Positions 27,329 through 37,884 are shown, counted from the stretch's first letter. The stretch is DNA of 55,165 nucleotides from Oscillatoriales cyanobacterium RM2_1_1 (GCA_012033335.1 JAAURB010000028.1:1-55165), one strand, 5' to 3'. The notes: generated by a model not told the origin, from the letters alone. Program-made: numbers and translations.

Positions 27329-27348
27329 GAGGGAGTCTGAACTCCCTC
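27329..27348 (+). terminator. Hairpin upstream of yraN
   Basis: GAGGGAGT (27329-27336) pairs with ACTCCCTC (27341-27348) across CTGA and is followed by TCAGGATATTTTCTTT. It is probably a terminator for the DUF2079 pair, although the T-run starts late. Confidence 0.55.
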
Positions 27349-27420
27349 TCAGGATATTTTCTTTGTAAAGATATCTTTAGTAGGGCGATCGCTTAACCAT
27401 AAACTGGCTTGACTTGGCAT

Positions 27421-27969
27421 ATGGGTTTCTATCTGGAATCGTCTCAATCTGCCTCAAAATCGGCAAAGCCTAAAATTAGCTCAAAACAGATTGGAGAACT
27501 GGGGGAACAGTTTGTGGCTCATTGGTTGAGTTTACAGGGTTGGCAGATTTTATTTCACCAGTATCATTGCCGCTGGGGTGAAATTGATCTAGTGACAGTT
27601 TCTTCATGGCTGCATTCAGGGGAAATGAAGGCGCAGGCCCCCACCCACAATAATATTTTGAGTTTTGTTGAGGTCAAGACCCGCAGCCGAGGTAATTGGG
27701 ATGCAGATGGATTGCTGGCGATTACTCCAACTAAGCAGGGTAAGCTAATCCAATCCGCTCAGCTTTTTCTCAGCCAGTTTCCCCAGTTTGCCGAACTGCC
27801 CTGTCGATTTGATGTGGCTCTGGTTCGGTGTGAACCGTGGGGCAATGCCGAGCTGAACGTTGAGTCTCTCTACAATTTTCCTCCAGGGATTGAAATCAAG
27901 CAGCCCATCACAATTCCGGGTTATCAGTTAACGTTACAGCAATACCTGGAATCTGCCTTTGGCAGTTGA
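27421..27969 (+). CDS. YraN family protein (UPF0102, nuclease-like)
   Basis: The protein has 182 residues from the ATG at 27421. KQIGELGEQFVAHWLSLQGW is the family opening and RWGEIDLV with FVEVKTRSRG forms the restriction-endonuclease-like core (E..D and E-x-K). A 20-residue insertion (SSWLHSGEMKAQAPTHNN) lies between the two core motifs. UPF0102 proteins are widespread and thought to act in DNA processing or recombination, but the role is not settled. Confidence 0.88.
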   Translation: MGFYLESSQSASKSAKPKISSKQIGELGEQFVAHWLSLQGWQILFHQYHCRWGEIDLVTVSSWLHSGEMKAQAPTHNNILSFVEVKTRSRGNWDADGLLAITPTKQGKLIQSAQLFLSQFPQFAELPCRFDVALVRCEPWGNAELNVESLYNFPPGIEIKQPITIPGYQLTLQQYLESAFGS

Positions 27970-28022
27970 ATGCCAGTTTAATGTAGATTAAAACTCAACT
28001 TGAACTGATTCAGGGAAGTGAA

Positions 28023-29081
28023 TCAGGGATAGAAGTTGATTTTGGGTAACCCCAGGGTTTCGTCCCAACCCATCATAATATTTAAGCACTGAACAGCTTG
28101 CCCTGATTGACCTTTAATCAGGTTGTCAATCGTTGAGATCACGATAATTCGCCCGGTTCTCTGATCCACTTCAATTCCTAGATAGCAGGAGTTAGTTCCA
28201 CAGACCCATTTTGTCTGGGGGAAATTGCCTCCGGAAAGCACCTTGACCCAGGGAGAATTGCGATAAAAGGCTCGATAAATCGTAATTAAATCCTCCCGCA
28301 CCAAGCCCGGATCTCGCAGGGTGGCATAAACCGTTGCCAGAATTCCCCGCACCATCGGAATCAAATGGGGCGTAAATTGAACCAGAATCTCATGTCCCAC
28401 CAGATCACTGCAAATTTGCTCAATCTCTGGGGTATGACGATGGTGCCCCCCCACCCCATAGGTTGAGAGAGAACCTTCAACCTCTGCGTGCAACAGATTG
28501 GTCTTAGCCTGACGACCCCCACCGGAGCTTCCCGATTTGGCATCGACAATCGCGCTATCGGGCAACACCAGCCCCTGCTTTAACATCGGGGACAGGGCTA
28601 GCAAACTAGCGGTGACATAGCATCCTGGACATCCAATTAGATTAGCCTGAGCAATGCGATCGCGATACAACTCAGGTAAACCGTAGACAGCAGATGCCAC
28701 CGTCTCCTGATCGGTACGCTCAGAACCGTACCACTTTTGATAGACCTCAAGATCGGCGAAGCGATAATCAGCCGAAAGATCCAGTACTTTGCAGCCCTTG
28801 GCCAGCAATTCAGGAGCCATTTTCCATGCTAGCCCATTGGGTAAAGAGAGGAATACAACTTGACACCGTTGGGAGATTTGGTCTAAGTCAATGGATTCAA
28901 TAGTCAGATCAACAAAGGGTTCGAGATGGGGATATAGACTGGAGTAAGGCTTTCCAGCACTACTATCTCCCCCCAAATAAACAGTTTCTACCTGGGGATG
29001 ATCCTGCAACAGTCGTACGAGTTGTACGCCGCCATAGCCAGAAGCCCCAATAATTCCGACGGGCACCCGTTCATTCGTCAT
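28023..29081 (-). CDS. argC: N-acetyl-gamma-glutamyl-phosphate reductase ArgC
   Basis: The protein has 352 residues. The NADP fold opens [18 protein letters not shown]. The catalytic cysteine is in [13 protein letters not shown] and the dimer/active-site motif [14 protein letters not shown] follows. The C-terminus holds [12 protein letters not shown]. It catalyses the third step of arginine synthesis, reducing N-acetylglutamyl phosphate. An AGGAG lies 9 bases before the ATG. argJ, for the fifth step, is 4.3 kb away on the other strand, so the pathway is dispersed as usual in cyanobacteria. Confidence 0.96.
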   Translation of the reverse strand: MTNERVPVGIIGASGYGGVQLVRLLQDHPQVETVYLGGDSSAGKPYSSLYPHLEPFVDLTIESIDLDQISQRCQVVFLSLPNGLAWKMAPELLAKGCKVLDLSADYRFADLEVYQKWYGSERTDQETVASAVYGLPELYRDRIAQANLIGCPGCYVTASLLALSPMLKQGLVLPDSAIVDAKSGSSGGGRQAKTNLLHAEVEGSLSTYGVGGHHRHTPEIEQICSDLVGHEILVQFTPHLIPMVRGILATVYATLRDPGLVREDLITIYRAFYRNSPWVKVLSGGNFPQTKWVCGTNSCYLGIEVDQRTGRIIVISTIDNLIKGQSGQAVQCLNIMMGWDETLGLPKINFYP

Positions 29082-29585
29082 ATTGGATGACTCCTCTGGA
29101 GCTGAAAATCATAGAACTTACACTTAATCTTTGCTGCATTTTAGTATCAAACCTTGTCATCGTGTAGTAATTTCTTTAAAGTCGATTCAGGTTAGGGAAG
29201 AATCAAATCAGCAATCTAGCCCACTTGATCCCTGGGAACTCTGTGCCTCTGTGTTTTTTTTGGATCTACCACAGAGTCATGGGGAGCATAGAGGGAATTA
29301 AGTCAGTTTAGCTATTGAGCCAGCCTATCACTGAACCTCAATTACCAACCCAACCTCGTTCTTCATCTCTAGGAACTCTCCTTGACAAAGCTCTTGTGGG
29401 GCTCCTGGCGAAATGTCTGAAAAATTTTAAGATCGTCTTGCATTTTTCGTAGGGATCATTGTTTTTAATACCTCTACCTTTTTTTAGCCCGCTTTTCACC
29501 CGTTTGTCCCAAGTCAAGATCTTAGGGATGGAGCGATGGAGGATAGATAGGATCCTTGTCCAAGGTCTAGGCATGAACCCAATGA
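29082..29585. other. Spacer upstream of argC, no gene seen
   Basis: A 78-residue frame on the minus strand (29338-29574) is rich in Arg and Lys and has no recognisable motif, so I do not call it. An imperfect pair of CACAGAG and CTCTGTG words lies near 29240-29275. Nothing else stands out. Confidence 0.5.
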
Positions 29586-30236
29586 TTAACCCGCAAAGGG
29601 AATAATTTTATGGTCAGCGATCCCGTAGGCAATGATATCGGGTTCTAATTTAACATCCCATCCCCCGGTGAATTCGCCGAAGGAGGGCAATACCAAAAGT
29701 TTTCTGGCGACATTGAAGTAAAAACAGGGTAAACGCAAGTCATCGAGTCGAGACTTTAACCGCAGACAGGGATGAATATGACCGCAGAGATTCAAGCGTT
29801 TAGAGGGAATGATAGGTTCATGACTGAGCACCAGATTTCCTAGATGAATGCGGTCTAGTAAAATATTGAGATGGTGCTGCTCTAACCCTTTGACTAAACT
29901 CCGATCATGGTTCCCAACAATTAACCAGGTAGGAACAGCCAGTTGCTTGAGAAAATCAATCCAGGTTGTTAATGTGCCATCTTGTAGGGCTAGCCGGGAA
30001 TGAAACAAATCCCCTAGAATGTAGAGGTTTTCAGGTTGGATTTGAGTGCATAAATCTTTTAATCTTTTTAAGGTCAGATCAGTAGTGCAATTGGGAATCG
30101 GAATCCCATAGGCTTGAAAGGTAGCTGACTTCCCTAGGTGTAAATCTGCAACCAATAAGCTATTAGAACTTTCCAGATAAATTGCTCGTTCTGGTAATAA
30201 ATAGAGTTGCACTTCTAACCAGTTAATAGTCTCCAT
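29586..30236 (-). CDS. pdeM: Metallophosphoesterase, PdeM-like
   Basis: The protein has 216 residues from the ATG at 30236 (an upstream TTG is in frame). Dimetal phosphoesterase motifs occur in order: VADLHLGKSATFQAYGIPIP, ILGDLFHSR, VGNHDRSL, LSHEP and CGHIHPCLRLK. The spacing and the GIPIP element match the ligase-associated DNA-damage-response nuclease PdeM. In other bacteria PdeM sits beside a ligase and a helicase; here those partners are absent and mutS lies upstream on the same strand. The symbol is assigned from family resemblance. Confidence 0.8.
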   Translation of the reverse strand: METINWLEVQLYLLPERAIYLESSNSLLVADLHLGKSATFQAYGIPIPNCTTDLTLKRLKDLCTQIQPENLYILGDLFHSRLALQDGTLTTWIDFLKQLAVPTWLIVGNHDRSLVKGLEQHHLNILLDRIHLGNLVLSHEPIIPSKRLNLCGHIHPCLRLKSRLDDLRLPCFYFNVARKLLVLPSFGEFTGGWDVKLEPDIIAYGIADHKIIPFAG

Positions 30237-30269
30237 GATCAATCCTAAACAAACTTATTCAAACGGCTT

Positions 30270-30350
30270 AAGTAGATGGTTATAATTAATTGTTAAATGG
30301 AAGGGAGGCAGTGCCCCCTTTACCTCCTCATCAATCTTCTAATAATCCTG
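30270..30350 (+). repeat. Dispersed palindromic repeat family A, copy 4
   Basis: It starts AAGTAGATGGTTATAATTAA, then GTTAAATGGAAGGGAGGCAG and TGCCCCCTTTACCTCC, and decays after ATCAATCTTCTAAT. It lies between pdeM and mutS. Confidence 0.88.
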
Positions 30351-30360
30351 TGAGGTAATG

Positions 30361-30421
30361 GTTTGGAGTGGGTGGCGTGCGCCACCAACTCCCACATTCC
30401 AGCCGGGGAGAAACGCTGTAT
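30361..30421 (-). repeat. Dispersed repeat family B, copy 2 (short)
   Basis: GGAGTGGGTGGCGTGCGCC, then ACCAACTCCCACATTCCAGC and GAAACGCTGTA. It is the same orientation as the copy at 44179 and abuts family A copy 4. Confidence 0.75.
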
Positions 30422-30436
30422 TCAAGCGTCTCAAAC

Positions 30437-33088
30437 TCATTCAAAGATATTTAACTGCTCATCTATTTTTTCTTTGACTTCGGGTTTTCTAACTCCTTTT
30501 CTCAAGCCCAAAGCAATCTTACTGTGTTTTTCAATTTGTCCCATCACCTGCCGGGCCCGCTGGATTACCACATCTGGCAATCCCGCCAATCGCCCCGCTT
30601 CAATGCCATAGGATTTATCAGCTCCTCCGGGCTGAACCTGATGCAAAAATACAATTTTATCCGGCAATTCTTTGACCGTCACTTGATAGTTTGCAACATT
30701 GGACAGGATTGAAGCCAGTTCATTGAGTTCATGGTAATGGGTCGCAAAAATCGTGCGGGCTTGAATGTCTGCGGCCAGATATTCGGCAACTGCCCAAGCA
30801 ATGGAAAGGCCATCAAAAGTCGCAGTCCCTCGACCAATTTCATCCAATAAAACTAAGGAATTTGATGTGGCGTGGTTGAGAATATTAGCCGTTTCATTCA
30901 TTTCTACCATGAAGGTTGATTGCCCTGTGGCCAGGTCATCTACTGCACCAACCCGGGTAAAAATGCGATCGCAGATTCCCAATCGAGCTGAGGTTGCGGG
31001 CACAAAACTACCCACCTGGGCCATTAATTGAATCAGGCCAATTTGTCGCAGATAACAGCTTTTGCCACTGGCGTTAGGCCCGGTTAAAATAATCAAATCT
31101 GGGAAGTGAGATGGATTCAGATCAGGAGTTTCCAGCCCAGTTTTTTCTCTCCCTAGCTGAGCGGTATTCGGCACGAAGAATCCAGGGGGTAGAGATTTTT
31201 CTACTACGGGATGTCGTCCGGCAATAATTTGAATTTCTCGCCCCTTGATCATGTCTGGGCGACAATAATTCTGATAAATCGCCACTTCTGCCAGGCCGCA
31301 CAAGACATCAGTGGCAGCAACCGCCCTAGACACTTTGCGAATCGGTTCAGTATAGTGGCCAACTTCAGTTCTCAGCTCCACAAAAACTTCATATTCTAGC
31401 TGATTTAAATCCTCCCGAGCCGTTAGAATTCTGGCTTCCCGTTCCTTGAGTTCCGGGGTGATGTAGCGCTCTTCATTGGTCAACGTTTGCTTGCGAATAT
31501 AGTCTGCTGGAGCCAGATCGGCTTTGGCCCGGGTGATACTGATGTAGTAACCAAAGGCTTTATTAAAACCCACTTTCAAGGTCGGAATTCCGGTGCGTTC
31601 CCGTTCTTGAACCTCCAAATTGGCCAGCCATTGTTGATCGGCCTCCGCCTGCGATCGCATCTCATCGAGGGTGGGATTAATCCCACCCTGAATCAATCCC
31701 CCTTCCTTGAGATAAATTGGCGGAGATTCAATCAAATGGCGTTGGACTTTTTGGGCCAAGGCTTCTAATTCAGCCGGAACCGTTTGTAGGGCTTTGAGGT
31801 AGGGGGATTGGCCCTGGGCCGCCAGGACAGAGAGTTCCGGCAGTCTGGTCAGGGATTCCGCCAGGGCTACCAGATCTCGGGCATTGGCCGTTCCCTTCCC
31901 CACCCGCCCTGTCAACCGCTCCAGATCATAAATTTGCCGCAGTAACTGCTGAATGTCCTGTCGTAACTCAGGTTTTTCTACCAATTCCTGAATCGTGTTA
32001 TGGCGCGCCCGAATTCCGGCGATGTCTAGTAGCGGTTGGAGTAACCAGCGCCGCAATCCTCGACCCCCCATGGCGGTGCTGGTGCGATCAATCGCCCAGA
32101 GCAGAGATCCATGTAATGTACCGTCCCGAACGGTTTGGGTGATTTCCAGGTTACGGCGACTTTGATGATCCAGAATCAAATAGTTGGTAATCGTGTAGGT
32201 TCGCAGCCGTTGCAGGGGCACAGGACTGTCTTTTTGGGTGTCTTCTAAGTAATCTAGCAATCCGCCCGCCGCCCGAATCCCCAGGGGCAGGTGATCGCAG
32301 CCAATACCTTCGAGGGAGCGCAACTGAAACTGTTCAAGCATTCGGGAGCGGGCTTCAGCCATTTCAAACGGACGTTGGGAGCGGCAGGAATAGCAAAAGC
32401 AAGGGGGCAGGCAATCCGGCAAGTCCGTTAACCTTTCTCCGGGTCGCAGCATCTTGCCCAGATCGGGGGCATTGACCGGAACCAGAATTTCTGAAGGCTG
32501 TAACCGCATAAGTTCTTGGGTTAGTTGCTCCAAATCCTGGGACTGGGTGGTGAGGAATTCCCCCGTTGAAACATCCGCATAGGCCAATCCCCAATGGTTT
32601 CCAGCAATGACCACCGCTGCCAGATAATTATTCTGGCGACCCTTGAGCATGGTTTCATCGGTCAACGTTCCAGGGGTGAGAACTCGCGTGACTTCTCGCC
32701 GCACCTGCCGTCGTTCTTTGAGAGCAATGCTGGCATCTTCTACTTGATCGCAAATGACTACGGCATAGCCTTTTTCCAGCAAAGTAGTGCTAAAACGGTA
32801 AACATGTTCATGGGGAACCCCGGTCATGGGCACGCGACCAATTTCCTTCCCCGCTGATTTAGTGGTCTGGATCAGTTCCAGGGCTTGGGCGATGATAATT
32901 GCATCTTGAAAAAAGCACTCAAAAAAATCCCCCACCCGAAAAAATAACAATGCATGGGGATACTGCTGCTTAACTTCCACATAGCGCTGCATCATCTCGG
33001 AGAGCTGTTCAGGCTCAATTTGAGTGTAGTCTGCATTGGGGGGAAGGGGCTTGTCTGGGGAACCTGAAGAGAAATCAGAATGGGTCAT
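30437..33088 (-). CDS. mutS: DNA mismatch repair protein MutS
   Basis: The protein has 883 residues. The N-terminal mismatch-reading motif appears as [15 protein letters not shown] (Phe-x-Glu, with Phe where Tyr is more usual in between). The clamp and lever domains follow, then the ATPase: Walker [30 protein letters not shown], Walker [17 protein letters not shown] and the THYHEL motif. It recognises mismatches and recruits MutL, which is not in the window. The ATG lies in a 13-bp tandem duplication that creates a second ATG 13 bases upstream in another frame. Confidence 0.96.
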   Translation of the reverse strand: MTHSDFSSGSPDKPLPPNADYTQIEPEQLSEMMQRYVEVKQQYPHALLFFRVGDFFECFFQDAIIIAQALELIQTTKSAGKEIGRVPMTGVPHEHVYRFSTTLLEKGYAVVICDQVEDASIALKERRQVRREVTRVLTPGTLTDETMLKGRQNNYLAAVVIAGNHWGLAYADVSTGEFLTTQSQDLEQLTQELMRLQPSEILVPVNAPDLGKMLRPGERLTDLPDCLPPCFCYSCRSQRPFEMAEARSRMLEQFQLRSLEGIGCDHLPLGIRAAGGLLDYLEDTQKDSPVPLQRLRTYTITNYLILDHQSRRNLEITQTVRDGTLHGSLLWAIDRTSTAMGGRGLRRWLLQPLLDIAGIRARHNTIQELVEKPELRQDIQQLLRQIYDLERLTGRVGKGTANARDLVALAESLTRLPELSVLAAQGQSPYLKALQTVPAELEALAQKVQRHLIESPPIYLKEGGLIQGGINPTLDEMRSQAEADQQWLANLEVQERERTGIPTLKVGFNKAFGYYISITRAKADLAPADYIRKQTLTNEERYITPELKEREARILTAREDLNQLEYEVFVELRTEVGHYTEPIRKVSRAVAATDVLCGLAEVAIYQNYCRPDMIKGREIQIIAGRHPVVEKSLPPGFFVPNTAQLGREKTGLETPDLNPSHFPDLIILTGPNASGKSCYLRQIGLIQLMAQVGSFVPATSARLGICDRIFTRVGAVDDLATGQSTFMVEMNETANILNHATSNSLVLLDEIGRGTATFDGLSIAWAVAEYLAADIQARTIFATHYHELNELASILSNVANYQVTVKELPDKIVFLHQVQPGGADKSYGIEAGRLAGLPDVVIQRARQVMGQIEKHSKIALGLRKGVRKPEVKEKIDEQLNIFE

Positions 33089-33104
33089 GAAAATGGGTCA
33101 TGAA
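33079..33104 (+). repeat. 13-bp tandem duplication across the mutS start
   Basis: AATGGGTCATGAA occurs twice in perfect tandem. On the coding strand this gives two ATGACCCATT starts 13 bases apart; only the inner one is in the MutS frame. Confidence 0.95.
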
Positions 33105-33343
33105 AGTTGAACAATGCTCAACATTACGCTCCTATCGAATTTAGCGTAATTTTTCCCTGGTTGACTGAGTTGCTTCAAGGGGATACCCAACTATTTAACT
33201 ATATTTATATTAAGTGTTTAAGGTTTCCATCTCTGGCTGGGGTTCTCCCGATTCAAATTTTTAACTGAGGGATGAAGCGCTATAATACTGGCTTTAAACC
33301 GGCAGTTGCCTTCGTCAAGGCTTTTGAAATAAGGGAAACGCTG

Positions 33344-34585
33344 ATGTCAGATTGGAAAGAAATCCCGGGTGGAGTGACCGCCCCAAAAGGTTACCAGGCT
33401 TCAGGAATTGCTGCAGGTCTCAAGCCGTCAGGGGCAATGGATTTAGCTTTGATTCTGTCAGAGGTCGATGCGATCGCCGCTGGAGTCTTTACCACCAGCC
33501 AGGTTCGGGCGGCCTGTATCGATTACTGTCGTCAGCGACTCCAGGCTAAGGCCAGTGCTAGGGCGATTCTCTGTAATGCTGGACAAGCCAATGCAGCCAC
33601 GGGGCAGCAGGGATGGGCAGACACCCTGGAAACCGCAGCAGTTCTGGCCCAGGCCCTGAATATCGACCCGGATGCCGTCCTGTTGGCTTCCACTGGAGTG
33701 ATTGGTCAGCGGATTAAAATGGATATCCTCAAGGCCGGGATTCCGCCCCTGGTGGCCCAGGCTTCACCAGATGGGGGAGATATAGTCGCCAGGGCAATTC
33801 TGACCACGGATTTAGTGCCAAAATCCATTGCCCTGGAAACTCAGTTTGGCGATCGCCCGGTGCGGATTGGGGGGATTTCTAAGGGGTCAGGAATGATCCA
33901 CCCCAATATGGCTACGATGCTAGCCTTCATTACCTGTGATGCGGCGGTAGCGCCGCCCCTATGGCAAGAGATGTTGAGTCGAGCGGCAGACCGCAGCTTT
34001 AACCGGATTACCGTAGACGGAGATACCAGTACCAACGATACCTTAATCGCCTTGGCCAATGGCCAATCCCGTACCCCGGCCATCACCGAACCTGGAGAAG
34101 ACGCTGATCGACTCGAAGCCCTGTTGACCGCCGTTTGTGAACATCTCGCCAAAGCGATCGCCCGGGATGGAGAAGGCGCAACCTGTCTGATTGAAGTAGA
34201 AGTCACGGGGGCAATTGACGAGGCGGCAGCGAGTAAAATTGCCAGAACCATTGCGGGCTCCTCCCTGGTCAAATCGGCCATTTTTGGGCGGGATCCGAAC
34301 TGGGGAAGAATTGCCGCTGCTGCCGGACGGGCGGGGGTGCGGTTTGATGCAGATGCCCTGCAAATTCAGTTGGGGGAGTTTTTGTTGATGCAGCAGGGTC
34401 AACCCTTAGTATTTGATCGGCAAGCCGTGAGTGACTATCTGAAGCAGGTTCCCCAAAGAGCTTACCTGCGGGAGGATACCGTCAAGATTTCTGTTTCAGT
34501 CGGGGAAGGCCAGGGAAGTGCTAAGGCTTGGGGCTGTGATCTGAGCTACGACTATGTCAAGATCAATGCGGAGTATACGACGTAG
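33344..34585 (+). CDS. argJ: Glutamate N-acetyltransferase/amino-acid acetyltransferase ArgJ
   Basis: The protein has 413 residues from the ATG at 33344, with AAGGGA upstream. The autocleavage region GGISKGSGMIHPNMATMLAF is intact; the Thr of MAT is the family's nucleophile and new N-terminus of the beta chain. LASTGVIGQRI and FGRDPNWGRIAAAAGRAG are also typical. ArgJ recycles the acetyl group from N-acetylornithine to glutamate, and some versions also use acetyl-CoA. The frame is open upstream to 33272, but that extension is not conserved in style. Confidence 0.95.
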   Translation: MSDWKEIPGGVTAPKGYQASGIAAGLKPSGAMDLALILSEVDAIAAGVFTTSQVRAACIDYCRQRLQAKASARAILCNAGQANAATGQQGWADTLETAAVLAQALNIDPDAVLLASTGVIGQRIKMDILKAGIPPLVAQASPDGGDIVARAILTTDLVPKSIALETQFGDRPVRIGGISKGSGMIHPNMATMLAFITCDAAVAPPLWQEMLSRAADRSFNRITVDGDTSTNDTLIALANGQSRTPAITEPGEDADRLEALLTAVCEHLAKAIARDGEGATCLIEVEVTGAIDEAAASKIARTIAGSSLVKSAIFGRDPNWGRIAAAAGRAGVRFDADALQIQLGEFLLMQQGQPLVFDRQAVSDYLKQVPQRAYLREDTVKISVSVGEGQGSAKAWGCDLSYDYVKINAEYTT

Positions 34586-34628
34586 TAGAACTGGAAAGAA
34601 TTGTTGGAGCCAGGATACCTGAGATTGA

Positions 34629-35114
34629 GTGACCCTGGATAATCTTCTGGATAAAATCCTTGCCCTCTCTCAGAGAAAGCTTTACGCTAGTAGGTATGTA
34701 AAGTTTTTTGTAGATATCTCTCCAAGTGTAGTTTTGAACGATCAGTTTCTTAATGCAGAAGTTAATAATTGGCCAGGACGAATCGTGTTAGGGGTTGCAG
34801 TTCTGGCCCTGATTATCCTGATTTGGGTTGCAGGGGATAAAATTCTGCGAGTTTCTGATCCTTATGTTGAGAGTGTCTTGAATCAAGTGGGAGACTCTAC
34901 CCGAGGCCAGGCCATTTTCATGATGAATTGTGCTGGGTGTCATGTTCAGCAACCGGGCCGTCAGGTTGGGCCAAATTTGCACGATGTCTCCCAACGAAAA
35001 TCCAAAGTGAGGATTATTAAGCAGGTTACCAGCGGTGAAACCCCACCTATGCCTCAATTTCAACCTACTTCTCAAGAGATGGCTGATTTATTAAGCTACC
35101 TGGAAAAGTTCTAG
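34629..35114 (+). CDS. cytM: Cytochrome c, CytM
   Basis: The core from WPGRIVLG onwards matches CytM: one membrane anchor (VLGVAVLALIILIWVAGDKI), DPYVESVL, haem site CAGCH, a run of conserved residues through LHDVSQRKS, axial Met in TPPMPQFQP and LLSYLEKF at the end. CytM is a membrane-bound cyanobacterial cytochrome c linked to electron flow under stress or heterotrophic growth. The GTG start gives 161 residues, about 50 more than usual. A start inside the frame, such as the TTG before NDQFLNAEV near 34734, would give the normal length, so the true start is uncertain. Confidence 0.9.
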   Translation: MTLDNLLDKILALSQRKLYASRYVKFFVDISPSVVLNDQFLNAEVNNWPGRIVLGVAVLALIILIWVAGDKILRVSDPYVESVLNQVGDSTRGQAIFMMNCAGCHVQQPGRQVGPNLHDVSQRKSKVRIIKQVTSGETPPMPQFQPTSQEMADLLSYLEKF

Positions 35115-35247
35115 AATTAGACTTCTATCTCTCTTTTGTCATTGCCGGAGAATGCGATCGCTAGAACTCTCATTCCTAGAAGGATTCAGTAGCTTAGGTT
35201 CATTTCATATAATTCTTTCAACTAATTTTCTTAACTAATTCTTTTAA

Positions 35248-36948
35248 TTAACTTTTCAGAGTACTGGTCAATCGGGCCAAGGGCTTACAACAATCAAATC
35301 GATCTAAATGAATTTCAATAAAAGACGGTTGAGTTAAGTTGGCCTTCGTTTTTTCTAAAGCCGCTTCCAGTTCTGCTTCTGTCCGAACTTCACAACTCAA
35401 ACACTCCCCAAATACCTGAGGCAATTGATGATATTTCCAGGGTTGAATATTGTTGTAAGCACCATCATGAATCATCCGTTCAATGGTATAGCCATCATTA
35501 TTAATCAGGAAAATAATTGGGTTCAGTCCCAGGCGGATAACGGTGGAGAGTTCCTGGCAGGTCATCTGAAATGAACCGTCACCAATAAACAGAATCACCC
35601 GCTGTTCTGGCAAGGCTAACGCCGCACCCAAACAAGCGGGCAAAGTATAGCCAATGGACATATAAAAAGCCTGACCAATAAAGTGAGTGTCTTGATGAAT
35701 TAACAGATCAATCGTTGCCAGAATAGAATCCCCAGTTTCTGAAATTACGGTGCAATTTTGATCAACAAAAGAATTCATCCGTTGATAAAATCGGGCATTG
35801 GTCAATTGTTGTTCTGGCTTGACTTCGAAGGTGCGGCTCAAAATTTCAGAGGCTGGCTTGATCTCAAGGGTTTCATAGGCTCGATGCGGCAACCGGGCAA
35901 TTAAACCTTCAATGAAATCTCCTAAATAAATTGGTGAGTAATAATGATGTTTGACCTTGACGGTTTCTGAGTTGGCATTAATCAGTTTGTTAATATTCAA
36001 TTGGGCAGTATAACCGCCTAAATTCATATCGGACATAATCGCACCCAAACAGAGGATACAGTCTGCGGTTTCTACCCGCTGCTGAACATATTCCCGGCTG
36101 AGTCCACCGACATAGGTACCAATAAATTGCGGATGCATTTCTGAGAGGCTAGACTTTCCCAACAGCGTTGTTGCAATCGGATAACCCGTTACTTCTACCA
36201 GCTTTCGGAGTTGGGCTTCAATCCCATAGCGATGCAATTCTACCCCCGCTAAGATGACTGGATACTGGGAAGTTTCCAGCCATTCTACAGCTTCATTGAC
36301 GGCTTCTTCTAATGAAGGATGGTAACCTTCTCCAACGCTAGCCCGCAGGCTATCAGCCGCACTAGGAATATACAAAAACCGGGGCACAACACAGGATTGA
36401 TCGACAATATCAGCCGGAATTTCGATATAAACGGGACGTTTGTAGCGCAAACAAGCCATAATAGCCTGATCAATCTTCTCAGCGGCTTGGTTTGGGTGAG
36501 TGATCGTTACGGCGGCAACCGTCACTTTATCAAAAATAGAAAGTTGCAGATTGTAGTCTCCCGTGGTGTGGTGCATCAAGAGGTGATTTCCCCGGGCAGA
36601 GGTTTTGGGTGCGCCGCTGATCACAATCAGGGGGACTTCCTCAGCATAGGCCCCCGCCAGGGCATTAACCAAACTAAGGCCGCCAACCCCATAGGTGACG
36701 CACAGTGCCCCTACTCCATTGAGCCGCCCGTAAGCATCGGCAGCGTAGCCAGCGTTGAGCTCGTTGCAGGTATTGATCAGTTGAATCGAGCTTTCGAGAA
36801 TATAGTCCATCAGCTTCAGGACGTAATCCCCCGGAACCCCAAAGATATGACGAATCCCAATGGTTTTCAGGCGACTGATTAGATAGTCTGCAACGGTTGG
36901 GTTTGTTGAGGAAAATTCCGGTAACTCCAGGCTTGGGGTCAAACTCAT
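35248..36948 (-). CDS. Pyruvate/indolepyruvate decarboxylase family enzyme (TPP-dependent)
   Basis: The protein has 566 residues. The catalytic Glu is in NTCNELNAGYAADAYGR, and the HH pair typical of pyruvate decarboxylase and indolepyruvate decarboxylase is in HLLMHHTTGDY. The TPP/Mg site is IGDGSFQMTCQELSTVIR with NNDGYTIE. These features separate it from acetolactate synthase. It would cleave a 2-keto acid to an aldehyde and CO2. Substrate preference cannot be read from sequence. A purine-rich AGGAGG-like site precedes the ATG. It is transcribed alone, convergent with cytM. Confidence 0.9.
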   Translation of the reverse strand: MSLTPSLELPEFSSTNPTVADYLISRLKTIGIRHIFGVPGDYVLKLMDYILESSIQLINTCNELNAGYAADAYGRLNGVGALCVTYGVGGLSLVNALAGAYAEEVPLIVISGAPKTSARGNHLLMHHTTGDYNLQLSIFDKVTVAAVTITHPNQAAEKIDQAIMACLRYKRPVYIEIPADIVDQSCVVPRFLYIPSAADSLRASVGEGYHPSLEEAVNEAVEWLETSQYPVILAGVELHRYGIEAQLRKLVEVTGYPIATTLLGKSSLSEMHPQFIGTYVGGLSREYVQQRVETADCILCLGAIMSDMNLGGYTAQLNINKLINANSETVKVKHHYYSPIYLGDFIEGLIARLPHRAYETLEIKPASEILSRTFEVKPEQQLTNARFYQRMNSFVDQNCTVISETGDSILATIDLLIHQDTHFIGQAFYMSIGYTLPACLGAALALPEQRVILFIGDGSFQMTCQELSTVIRLGLNPIIFLINNDGYTIERMIHDGAYNNIQPWKYHQLPQVFGECLSCEVRTEAELEAALEKTKANLTQPSFIEIHLDRFDCCKPLARLTSTLKS

Positions 36949-37417
36949 CGATTAGCCTCCTGGAAGTCAACAGTTTGCTTGGATTTTAGGACTTACACTG
37001 GATATCAACATCAGGCGGAACAATGGAGGGCTGAACCCCTATCCTTCCATCAAATTCCATAAAATTGTTTTACCTTGAGCGGGAACCCCAACACTTATAC
37101 TCTAGCGAACTCATCTAGAGAACTCAGGGGCAAACAGATGTTTTCAATATTACTTTACATCATTAAGTAGGGGGTTGTAATTGATTGTTAAATGGCAGGG
37201 GGTCTGGGGCGCTGGCCCCTTCATCCCCATATCAATCTTGATAATGAATTGCTAATGAATTGCGTCAAGCTACTTACTCCCTATCTTTATTCAGACCACT
37301 TTGATAGGGATTGAGCTATCTTGGACTAGCGCAGATGGATTTTTTAATTGGATTTTTTAATAAAGCCAGTTCCCTGGCCATTGCTATCTCTGAACGTTTT
37401 TACATTCCATTAATTCT
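36949..37417. other. Divergent spacer between the decarboxylase and peroxiredoxin genes
   Basis: It must hold the promoters of both genes. It contains family A copy 5 (37165-37275); the remaining sequence shows no clear operator. Confidence 0.5.
37165..37275 (+). repeat. Dispersed palindromic repeat family A, copy 5
   Basis: It starts AAGTAGGGGGTTGTAATTGA, has a core GTCTGGGGCGCTGGCCCC and ends GCGTCAAGCTACTT. A short duplication (AATGAATTGC, TAATGAATTGC) lengthens its right arm. Confidence 0.9.
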
Positions 37418-37884
37418 ATGACTCTTAATCTAGGGGATCTAGCCCCCGATTTTACCCTTCCTGATGCCGATGGCAATCCAGTCAGCTTGAGTGACTTTCA
37501 AGGAAAGACTGTAGTGCTCTATTTCTATCCACGGGACAATACCCCAGGTTGTACGAAAGAAGCTTGTGGATTTCGCGATCGCACCCCGATTACCAGGCTC
37601 AAAATGTCGTGGTGTTGGGTATCAGTACCGACGATGCCAAGTCCCATACCAAGTTCGTCACAAAGTATCAACTTCCGTTTCCGTTGTTAACAGATGCAGG
37701 GGGCAAAGTTGCGGAATCCTATGGCAGCTATGGCTTAAAAAAGTTCATGGGTAAGGAATACATGGGTATTTCCCGCCACACTTTTATCATTGATCCAGAG
37801 GGACGGATTCAGAAAATCTATCGTAAAGTCAAGCCCGAACCCCATGCCAACGAAGTGCTACAGGAGTTAATGGCAGATGGTTGA
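37418..37884 (+). pseudogene. Peroxiredoxin Q/BCP, frameshifted
   Basis: Corrected, this is a 155-residue BCP-type peroxiredoxin: [20 protein letters not shown], peroxidatic and resolving cysteines in [14 protein letters not shown], then [16 protein letters not shown] and RHTFIIDPEGRI. It reduces hydrogen and alkyl peroxides with thioredoxin. One base is missing directly after the HIP1 site at 37575-37582; adding it gives RDRY/DYQAQN in frame. The last codons overlap the Nudix gene (ATGGTTGA). The exact position beside HIP1 makes a base-calling error likely. Confidence 0.88.

Noticed and set aside
29338-29574. Arg/Lys-rich 78-residue frame upstream of argC
   Set aside because: Low-complexity basic sequence without motif, in a stretch with non-coding composition.
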